Shown in pieces: positions 56,405-64,000 of a stretch of DNA of 64,000 nt; the first letter of the stretch is position 1, and every line of letters starts with the position of its first letter. The stretch spans positions 32,148,353-32,212,352 of the forward strand of contig NC_092639.1 in NCBI RefSeq assembly GCF_039555335.1, read 5' to 3'. The notes beneath the pieces were generated by a model. It was not told the DNA's origin, ran no database searches, and saw only the letters and a program-made list of their open reading frames with translations. A program made the translations under genes and the position numbers. This DNA is from Amphiura filiformis. Lineage: Eukaryota; Echinodermata; Ophiuroidea; Amphilepidida; Amphiuridae.

Positions 56405-56640
56405 TTGGATTTGGTGCTGGTGGTGTTGGTTGTGTTGGTTGTGTTGTGTTGTGTTGGTGGTGTTGGTTGTGTTGGTGGTGTTGGTGGTGGTGGTGGTGGT
56501 GGTGGTGGTGGTGGTGGTGGTGGTGGTGGTGGTGGTGGTGGTGGTGGTGGTGGTGATGGTGATGGTGATGGTGGTGGTGGTGGTGGTGGTGGTGGTGGTG
56601 GTGGTGGTGGTGGTGGTGGCGGCGGTGGCGGTGTCGGTGG
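56405..56640. repeat. (GGT)n microsatellite
   Basis: Starts as TTGGTGTTG-type words and becomes a nearly pure GGT array from about 56475 to 56630. Poly-Gly, poly-Val and poly-Thr frames across it are artefacts. Confidence 0.95.
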
Positions 56641-56928
56641 CGATACTGGTACAGTACATTAAGTTGGAAGAAAGACTGTTTGTTCGTAAGTTAAGCATTA
56701 TTAGTACATGTAGTAACAGAATGCGGTGATGGGTAAGTGTCACGATAATTTTGCAGGTATCATTTTCTATCTCTTTAACATTTTAAATCAAAATAATTCA
56801 AGAAACTTACCAATTTGTAAACATAGGTATATTCCTAAAACAGTGGTGAGTCTTCTAGAAGCGCCCATTTCCAGATGCTGATTAACGGATAAAAGACCAA
56901 ATTATTATATCGTTTTAATATAATATTT

Positions 56929-57084
56929 ACCAGGTTCGATCGCCGTCGTAAACAATAAAGGAGACAAGCAGAAAAAGTGATCCCGTCTGAGAATCAAACC
57001 CAGGACTCGGACCTCAGGTTCGATTCCGGGGCGGGATCACTTTGTCTGCTTGTCTCCTTTCTTATTTTCGACGGCGAACCTGGT
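56929..57084. mobile_element. 156-bp palindrome with pol III B-box-like core
   Basis: The ends ACCAGGTTCG and CGAACCTGGT enclose arms with GGAGACAAGCAGA and GTGATCCCG and their complements. The core has GGTTCGATTCC on the right and an imperfect inverted copy on the left, so each strand carries a B-box-like word. It is followed by about 330 bp of unremarkable spacer. Confidence 0.7.
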
Positions 57085-57391
57085 GAAAAAATATTTTTTA
57101 TTTATATAATTCCCGTCGATCATGCCACTGTTTTTCCATGTTATCATAATAATAATGAAAATTTAGCAATGAAATTTTCTTCTTCTTCTGCACCCATTTA
57201 TTGATTTTTAACCACTGTATATAGGGAGGAGGCAAAGCAACATGGGTATACCAAAATGGTTAATAGCAATTGAGTTGGGCCAGCTTTTGGCGGAAAAGGT
57301 CAAATTTTCAACTTGATCAAACCATTAGTCATTGTTAAAAACAATATCAATAATCCTTTCATCACAAGGATTGAGAAATTGTATGGTTTGA

Positions 57392-57895
57392 CTTATCTCC
57401 GAGTCCGACGTATTTGTTCTTGAGTTATTGGAAATTAAATCGGAACAAATTGTCAGTTTTTGCCACGTTCACCCATTACAAGGGACTGACATATACGTAC
57501 CATGTAGGCCTAATCTTTGTAGCAATTTCGTTGAGCTTACAAATGCAGTGCGGAGAGAAGTCATGGACCTTCACTTCAGAGAGGAAGGACTCCTGATTTC
57601 ATTCCAAAACGAGAGAAAGTTGCGATTTTTTGACAAACTGAAACAGATTTTGAATGCTGAAAGGTTGCAGATCATTTTACACGAAATTTCTAATTTCTCA
57701 ATAAAAAAAAGAAGAAGAAAAAATTACCATGTGAAGAGTTTTTCATGCCACCTATATAATATAAATGCTGTTTTCTTACCTGCTATTTCAGATGACAACT
57801 GCACAAAAGGTAAGCTTTTAACGAGGAAACGTACGGTGTGTAATTTTGACGTTTTAGACAACCTGCTTGAAAAATCAGTTCCAGAATTTAAGTAA
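57392..57895 (+). CDS. Unidentified ORF, possibly a relic of a coding exon
   Basis: Open from 57392 to a TAA at 57893-57895, about 167 codons, with no ATG near its left end. The first roughly 100 residues look protein-like: a CHVHPLQGTDIYVPCRPNLC segment with His and Cys, then an amphipathic, charged helix-like part with FDKLKQILNAERLQIILHEI. After 57700 composition becomes Lys/Arg rich from A-runs. A TTTCAG and an AAG|GTAAGC frame a tiny candidate exon at 57791-57808. I do not recognise a family. It could be a transposase fragment or a host exon. Confidence 0.3.
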   Translation, partial: LISESDVFVLELLEIKSEQIVSFCHVHPLQGTDIYVPCRPNLCSNFVELTNAVRREVMDLHFREEGLLISFQNERKLRFFDKLKQILNAERLQIILHEISNFSIKKRRRKNYHVKSFSCHLYNINAVFLPAISDDNCTKGKLLTRKRTVCNFDVLDNLLEKSVPEFK

Positions 57896-59084
57896 AAATA
57901 CTTCCATTTGTAACAATGTAGCCGGCTTTTGGGCGTGTGCACAATTCTCCAATCAAATCAAGAGTTGATATTTGGTCAATACTTGAGACAGAACATCAGC
58001 TGACCATCATATACTAGAGGAGGAATTTCCATCCGCAATGTATTGCTTTATTTAATCTAGTAATAAGAATTTGAATTATAAGAATTTGATTCAAATAAAA
58101 AGTTGCTATTCTATTCAAAATTTAGTGTTGATTAGGATAAAAACGTGGTTTATATGTTCAAATTTTTCTTTTTTTTAATGCAATTTGAATACAAACAATT
58201 TGTATCCTGTTTGGAAGCGAAATCTCACGTATCTTGAGGAAACGAGGAAAACGTCGGGTTTCGATTAGAATAAAATTACTTCAGACATGGTTCGAGGATA
58301 TATGTAAAAGAATAGGTATTAAAATGACCCTTATAGACCATTCAATCAAATGTTATGATACTTTGCTTGATAAATAACATCATATGATATTATGTGAAAG
58401 TTATTATCGACGGATATGAAGAGTGGGAATTGGGAATTTTGTAATAATTTAAGTGTTCCTTCTGTGCGGTCAGACGTAACAAGTACGCTGTCCCCTTTGT
58501 ACAAAATTATCGCGCGCATATCAGCCAGGTCGGAAGACGAGACACGCAGCCAGCTGTATATGCGCACACTAGTTTTTCGATGTGCCCAAGACAATGGGAC
58601 TAGCTGTAATACAATGCTAGATTTTAAAATATCACTGAGACATGGTCTAGTAGACCTAGGCGATGCTACGATTTGTGATCAAAATGTCGACATACGCCTA
58701 TTTTGCATAATGGTGGTGGTCATACAAGCAGATTTGTTTTGTCTAACACTGCTTTCAGCAGTGACACACGTTACCAACTGTCAACATTTGACAATCAATC
58801 AATCAATTTTTTTATGGAAAGTTGGTACAATTCATTCCGCGTAATATGATTTTGCAATAATTTGGTGTCAAGTTTATTGTACATGTGGCACAAACGCAGG
58901 GAGCTGGTGTTTGTCTTAAATGAACGCCAGAGCTTGCGGAGGTTTATTCTGGGCCACATTTGACGCATTTATTCACAAGTCATGTAAAGATACTTTTAGA
59001 GACATTCAAAGCGTTATTCTTTAACTTTTATATGAACTTTCCGTGCTTGTTCTGAAACGGCACGGCTGAAATTATACATTCATT
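57896..59084. other. Spacer
   Basis: No supported gene. The ORF at 58416-58844 has no recognisable product. Confidence 0.3.
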
Positions 59085-59560
59085 TACCAGTCCGGTCCGA
59101 CTGCCTGATCAGGAAGTACTGCCGAATCAGGCAGCATGTTGCCGAGTTAGGCAACACAGGCTTTGGTAACCCTTCCGAATTCGACAGACTAAGGACTAAA
59201 TTGTTCATGGCCAGTGATTTTATAAATGTCGGTGGAAATTTTACTTTGACACACATGAGCTACATGTAAGTAAAAAAAATTCCACCGGGAGAAAAATAAT
59301 TTAAATAACAAAACAATTTCAAACGGTTTTTTAAAAATTTTGATTTAAATATGCAAATTAACTTTATTTTAACTAAAATTGATGAAAAATTACTACTAAT
59401 TGTAAATTCATTGATAATTTTATATATTTTACCTACTTCTTTACCCTAAACCAAGAAATAACGGTATATTAAAAGATGCTCTATTTGAAATAGAGCATTG
59501 CGTTGTGGGATACCATACTGCCTGACTCGGCAACATGCTGCCTGATTCGTAGATACATGA
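59085..59560 (+). repeat. Diverged repeat, copy 2
   Basis: Counterpart of 55355-55740. It has extra short hairpin words built on CTGCCTGA, GGCAACATG and GGCAGCATG at both sides (59100-59160 and 59515-59545). Confidence 0.65.
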
Positions 59561-59830
59561 CATTTGTATACGCATGGTTCGTCACCACGATATCTCCATC
59601 ATAATTATAGAAAATTGAATTAAAACGGAACCAATTCAGCCCGTTGCTGTTCAGACAATTGCTATAGTAATGTTGATTTTCGGCAATGAAATTTATTTTA
59701 AACCCACAAAACATAAGCAGAGTATAATTATTTCAACAAAAAAGAGACAGGAACATCCCTGTACAAGGACGATATGCGCTTCGTCATAGCACCTCGATTG
59801 CGAAATCGGCTGCGAAGTTTTAAAATCTAT

Positions 59831-60059
59831 TTACAGTTTGGTCTCATAAAACGTTGCATTTCCATCCATTCCAATCATTTCGATCTTCACATCGGATTTT
59901 GGCGTTTCGTCGATATCCGACTGCTTTTCTATCTCCAAAGATGTTGAATAAGCCATTAAGCCAGTTGAAGGCTGGGAAGCAACAGAAGAGAATAACCAAG
60001 TGTCGGCTTCATTTACTTCATCGGCGTTAGTAATGTTGTCGCCATTGGGCTGGATGATT
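59831..60059 (-). CDS. Gene C exon 5: end of cytoplasmic tail
   Basis: 229 bases after a TTTTCTTCAAAG acceptor. One base completes a Lys codon, then about 75 residues follow to TAA at 59831-59833. The chain is polar and acidic: DNITNADEVNEADTWLF, SSVASQPSTGL, STSLEIEK, DVKIEMIGMDG, and ends Phe-Tyr-Glu-Thr-Lys-Leu. The final Thr-Lys-Leu fits a class I PDZ ligand (Ser/Thr-X-hydrophobic). Gene B has the same exon but split by an insertion after Trp-Leu; this intact copy shows the original structure. A TTTATT (AATAAA on the minus strand) lies at 59692-59697, a possible polyadenylation signal. Confidence 0.8.
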
Positions 60060-61031
60060 CTTTGAAGAAAACGAAATAAAATTGTTTATAATGATGGTCT
60101 CATATCAGTGGCATAGCTATAGTGTTTGGATCAGTGGAACCGCAAGCCTTATAGGGTGGGGTCCAAATCCACAAAAAAAGACAATTACAACATAAGCAAA
60201 GTAAATTTAGCACTGGTATGGCCGGCTGGGTTATGGCCTCCCCAACCCCTATGACACTAGTACACCGCTTATATATATGTGTGATCAGCCATGATATAGT
60301 TAACACATTAATGTGGTCCACAGTGCCGCCGAGAGCCATTACGGGCCCGGGGGTAAAATGAACGTCAGGGTCCCCTTTTTAACGGGCCCCTGAGGTCTCC
60401 TTTCGTTGCTTTTATGGGCCCATTGAGGTATGTTTTCTTTATTTCTATGGGCATCTAGGACCCCGGGTCCGGGGGTAACGCACCCCCTTAACCCCCTTGT
60501 CGGCGACACTGTGGTCCATGAATGTTGTATATAGTCATATTAACAACTTCTGGAAAGAGGACAAGTTTTGAGCCATGGTTTGTTTGTTTTTTTGTTAATG
60601 GAGGTCAATTAATTATGTCATTAGCCTCCCCCCCCAGATTCGTATGCCTTTTTGCCCATTTTTTAATAGTTTCGTTAAATTTGGCCACGAAATGTCCTCT
60701 TGTCCCCCATTTGCCTTACTTATGAAAAGAATCCTGCCAACGTAGTAACTGATCCTCAGTAGTTCAATAGTACTTTCATAGGAAGGGATCAGTATTTTTT
60801 ATTAATAATATTCTGTGCCATATTTTGTACAATGATCGACTTGAGGACTGAGGTCCAGTGTTCTTTAAAGCCATAATGTAGTACATTGTACGATCTTACA
60901 ATCATTTTGAGTAAAGAATAACAAAATTAAAAATCGATTGAAATCGTACATTATGGCTTTAGCCTTCTTCCAAAACTCGATTGGAATCTACCATAGGACT
61001 GTCGTAATATTATGGCTTATTATTAACTTAC
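60060..61031 (-). other. Gene C intron 4
   Basis: 0.97 kb from GTAAGT to CTTCAAAG. It contains a MITE at 60318-60514 and an inverted pair around AAAGCCATAATGTA (about 60869) and TACATTATGGCTTT (about 60948). Confidence 0.65.
60318..60514. mobile_element. MITE with CCACAGTG ends in gene C intron 4
   Basis: CCACAGTGCCGCCGAGAGCC on the left is mirrored by CGGCGACACTGTGG on the right. Inner arms are rich in GGGCCC and GGGGGTAA words. Confidence 0.65.
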
Positions 61032-61166
61032 TTCTCTTTTGACTGTGAAGTTTCGTCGCCATCTTTAGTTTCATCTTTTGGTTTAGTTGTACTTCCGCTG
61101 TCTTGTGTTGGCGGTTTTTTACCGTTTCCTGTCACGCATATCGGTCCTTTAGTATATGAATCAAAC
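61032..61166 (-). CDS. Gene C exon 4: juxtamembrane cytoplasmic segment
   Basis: 135 bases with acceptor ACCTAACAAAAG and a strong AA|GTAAGT donor, phases 2 and 2. After an Arg completed from exon 3 it reads Phe-Asp-Ser-Tyr-Thr-Lys-Gly-Pro-Ile, GNGKKPPTQDS, a Lys/Asp/Thr-rich stretch, and SQSKEK. It aligns with gene B exon 4 at the start, the GNG-KPPTQDS motif and the end, while the middle is diverged. Confidence 0.8.
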
Positions 61167-61984
61167 CTTTTGTTAGGTGAAAGACACATAAGCATTGATT
61201 TTAGTATGCATATGCTGAAATTCGATGAAAATCATCTGAACTCAAATTGCAAAAAAATCGGTTGCTATTTTCCCAGCAATACAGATACCAGTATTCTTTT
61301 ATTTATTATTTCTGCATAAAACGCCATCCCATAGACGATTTCAAAAATCGGGATTGTTGAAAGTAAAATGTGTACTCTGAGGGCGTCTACTATGAGTTTT
61401 AGTAAGAGCAGGCCTGAGTAAGAGGTCTGACATAAATCACTGTCCTATAGCGTAAAGGCCAATAATAGTCCAACAACGTTTCCCCGTGCTTCTTTCAGTT
61501 TTTTGCTGATGTTTTTCGCTCAAATTATTCTATTTTATTCGGGGCTCCTTTATGGCATTGTATTACTGCAAACAGTAGGCCTACGTGTTACACTTGATAC
61601 AATAGAATAATTAAGCCATAATAAACATAATGAAATAACAAAATAATTGAAATTGATGACACCCATATAATTACAATTCTTGATATTATTAAATTTACTC
61701 AGTCAAATATTAACAATTGGTGTCGATTTTCGGATTTTGAATATTAAGGAAATCTACTCAACACCATAACATTGCATATGTAAATAATTTCTCACAATAT
61801 TAGAAATTTTTTCACAGAGTCACGTGATTTATACAGCATGACGTCATTTAAAATAATTCAAATTAGAGAACAAAATCGTTCATTTTGATGTGACAGTTTT
61901 AATTGTCTAGATTTTGGACAAACGAGATACTAACCCACAAAATATTCTGAATGAGTGTAAATATAATAATTGTATTATTTGTAC
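61167..61984 (-). other. Gene C intron 3
   Basis: 0.8 kb. It aligns in patches with gene B intron 3 on both sides of the B retrotransposon, and carries the unoccupied counterpart of that insertion site near 61780-61830. A TAGGCCTA word lies at about 61579. Confidence 0.65.
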
Positions 61985-62075
61985 CTGTTTTTCCATACCA
62001 TACTGCATGTAAAGATGAGCACACAATTGATAAGGCCAAGCGATAATGAAAAGGCCATCAAGACTATCAATATCG
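61985..62075 (-). CDS. Gene C exon 3: transmembrane helix
   Basis: 91 bases with acceptor TTTTATTGCAG and donor ACAG|GTACAA, phases 1 and 2. It encodes Ala-Ile-Leu-Ile-Val-Leu-Met-Ala-Phe, then SLSLGLINCVLIFTC, and a short tail Ser-Met-Val-Trp-Lys-Asn-Arg. It is shorter and less basic on the cytoplasmic side than in gene B. Splice sites and the SLG-I-C-LIF pattern are shared with B. Confidence 0.8.
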
Positions 62076-62404
62076 CTGCAATAAAATATAATTAAAAACA
62101 TGTAATGAAAGTAAGTTGTGACACAAAACCATGGGACTAAATACAAAGAAACTACGACAATCTTTGTAGGAATCTTCAAAAGTATTGCAAACTAAATTTA
62201 TCAGGATATGTATCAAGTATAGGCTAACTCATTTAAGTATTGCTAGCAACTTATAATCAATCTGAGTCATATGCCATTAGTCCTGAAAATGGAACATATA
62301 TGATTGCACCTCGTATCTTCGTGTGTTTGTTTGTGAGTTTGGTTACAAACTCTATGAAAACATATTTGTTTCTTATTTGGGCCTAATATTTCAAACATAT
62401 TTAC
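62076..62404 (-). other. Gene C intron 2
   Basis: 329 bp between GTAAAT and TATTGCAG. No repeat is visible. Gene B's counterpart is about 730 bp, partly because of the MITE at 51637-51818. Confidence 0.65.
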
Positions 62405-63062
62405 CTTGATTATCAATCCATGATGGTTCTTGTGATCTTGTTGCTAATCCTGAAGTATCCAAAGTGGACGGTAAATCTGCATCAGACGTCGATCTCGGAA
62501 CTCTGTTAGGAACTCTGGTAGTTGGCATATCTTGTGTTGATGTCGTACTGTCCGAAAGCGTTGATGTCTTGACTTCTGTGGATCCACCGTGATCTTCATA
62601 TTTGGTAAACCTGTCTTTTAATCCCGTAGTCTGATCTGAATTAGTAAAGATGTTTGTTTTCTTGTGCAATTGATCAACAGAAGTGACGATATTATTTGTT
62701 ACCTCGAATGAGGAGGACGAGGATGCAGAAGATGATGTAATCTGTTTTGCCGTTGGTGGCGCCGTTTTTGTATTTACATAAGTTTGGTCGATTGTAACCG
62801 GGTATGTCGTAGATACAGTAGAAGTTACCTCGAACCTCGAGGTGGACGAGGATGGAGATGATGGTAGTGTTTGTTTTGTCGTTGGTGGCGCAATTTCTGT
62901 ATCTGCACCAGTTTGGTCAAATGTAACTGAGGATATCGTAGATATAGTTGTGGCAAGGTCATCGTTGGTGATAGTCATAGAAGTTGTATTGGTAGATGCT
63001 TTGCTTGACGTAAGAGCCCAAGTTTCTGTTTCTGTTTCGACGGGTACATATTTGCTTGTTTC
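62405..63062 (-). CDS. Gene C exon 2: mucin-like ectodomain
   Basis: 658 bases, acceptor TTGTTGCCAG, phase 0 start (Glu-Thr-Ser-Lys-Tyr-Val), phase 1 donor CAAG|GTAAAT. About 219 residues, Thr/Ser rich. It has two copies of the repeat seen in gene B (STISSVTFDQTG and STTYPVTIDQTY, each followed by an APPT-KQ block and a Ser run), against four in B. A unique middle part contains DRFTKYEDHGG. The end, PRSTSDADLP and SQEP then DNQGKY, is shared with B. Signal peptide not in this exon; the first exon is probably beyond 64000 or was not recognised. Likely an extracellular O-glycosylated stalk of a single-pass membrane protein. Confidence 0.78.
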
Positions 63063-64000
63063 CTGGCAACAAACTGTTATAAGATATGATAAATATCGTA
63101 CTATGAGTTTAAGATCTTGAACTTCCGCTTTTGACTATCTTGAAGGACATGAATAAGGCCCGGACATACGGCTTAATTTTACTTCATTTTATGGTGATCG
63201 TAATAAGATATACTAACTTGACTTCCCGATTTCCTAACTTATTTATTTATCTTTTAGTTATTAATGCTGGAACTTACATTATGCAAGTTACGCATGCACT
63301 TATCATTGTCAAACACTATTATCAAAGTAGGCAAAAATTATGTTATAACGTCAAACTTATCATTGTCAAACACTATTATCAAAGTAGGATTTAGATGCCC
63401 CTTTTGTTGAAATGGCCTGAAACCTATATAACATTATATTTCTTCAAGAAATAATCAAGCCATCATGAAGGGTTGCAATCTAATATTTATATACATAAAC
63501 TGGTTTACCGTATTTGATCTTACCAGTATATTTTTGCTCTATGTTGGGATGCCTTTAAATTAAATTCGTTCCAGTTACCTACTTTCTTAAATTGACCGAT
63601 TGGAATATTTCAATCGTTTAACAGTTGATGATAGGCATTTATTGCTATTTTAGTGCCATTGCAATCCGTGCAAATGCAATAGTCCATTTTCCATTGTACC
63701 CCACCATGGCAACGCTAATAAACTCACGCGAGTTAAGTTTCAGGCGCGCGGTGACCACCTTGACTCGCCAATTACATATGAGCAGAGGAGGCTTAAAGGC
63801 ATTCCTACAATGCACTATGATTGGGAAATTTGATCAATATAACCTAATTTTAAAGGCAAAGTCCCCATTGCCACACACACAAAATAGTAATTTTAAAACA
63901 AACATTTTGCTTTTTTATTCGTCCATTGGAAAGAATATTTTCATTCGGTGAAATATGAAAAGCCTCGTTGAATGACAAAGTTCATACTGATACCTCATGA
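63063..64000. other. Region 5' of gene C exon 2
   Basis: 63070-63425 aligns with the equivalent part of gene B. It contains a 2-copy direct repeat (63299-63391) with CTTATCATTGTCAAACACTA and TTATCAAAGTAGG, absent in B. The ORF at 63625-63951 has no recognised product. No signal-peptide exon is seen. Confidence 0.45.
63299..63391. repeat. Two-copy tandem duplication near gene C
   Basis: CTTATCATTGTCAAACACTA plus TTATCAAAGTAGG is present twice, about 56 bp apart, with no visible mismatch. Gene B has a single, diverged counterpart. Confidence 0.8.

Noticed and set aside
56402-56743. Poly-Gly, poly-Val and poly-Thr ORFs
   Set aside because: They are products of the GGT microsatellite.
56811-56868. 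Possible signal-peptide exon for gene B on the minus strand (ATG at 56868, donor GTAAGT)
   Set aside because: It would encode a short hydrophobic leader with a good donor, but it ends in phase 1, while gene B exon 2 needs phase 0. Joining gives an early stop. It could still pair with an unseen exon.

Overview
The window reads as nuclear DNA of a marine invertebrate deuterostome, most likely an echinoderm or hemichordate relative. The signs are multi-exon genes with GT-AG introns, AT-rich spacers, very many short inverted-repeat (MITE-like) transposons, dispersed TAGGCCTA words, and an LTR retrotransposon with the IN-before-RT layout reported from deuterostomes. No bacterial operon, rRNA or CRISPR array is present. 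The exact phylum is inference.

Layout. (1) 1-312: the 3' end of an acidic coding exon whose gene starts to the left of the window. (2) 580-9700: gene-poor spacer with at least six inverted-repeat elements, a tRNA-like relic and microsatellites. (3) 9727-25963, plus strand: gene A, four exons (9727-9814, 13549-14784, 18227-18383, 25552-25963), about 630 residues. It encodes a signal peptide, a Ser/Thr-rich mucin-like ectodomain, one transmembrane helix and a cytoplasmic tail. Its introns hold many MITEs. (4) 26000-36300: repeats, including two copies of a TTAA-flanked palindromic MITE, one split by a nested element. (5) 36365-53282, minus strand: gene B, a mucin-like membrane protein with a 216-bp tandem repeat. 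Its last exon is split by a 3.1-kb insertion at 36533-39653, and an intron carries a 7.5-kb retrotransposon at 41593-49083. (6) 53300-59800: spacer with a DIRS-like relic, a GGT microsatellite, a palindrome with a pol III B-box-like word, and one unidentified ORF. (7) 59831-63062, minus strand: gene C, a compact paralogue of B with the same exon phases and an undamaged last exon. First exons of B and C were not found.

How they relate. A, B and C share one plan: mucin-like exon ending in phase 1, transmembrane exon, phase-2 join into the tail. B and C are tandem duplicates, and even their introns align. C therefore keeps the uninterrupted version of both sites that insertions hit in B. The proteins are probably cell-surface, O-glycosylated single-pass proteins. 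The predicted B and C tails end in Thr-X-Leu, a class I PDZ-ligand pattern, but in B this end lies beyond the insertion.

The retrotransposon has nearly identical LTRs, a tRNA-Pro-type primer site, a polypurine tract and a 4-bp target duplication. Its pol order is protease, integrase, reverse transcriptase, RNase H, as in the Gmr1 group of Ty3/gypsy elements. All five frame breaks fall in homopolymer runs.
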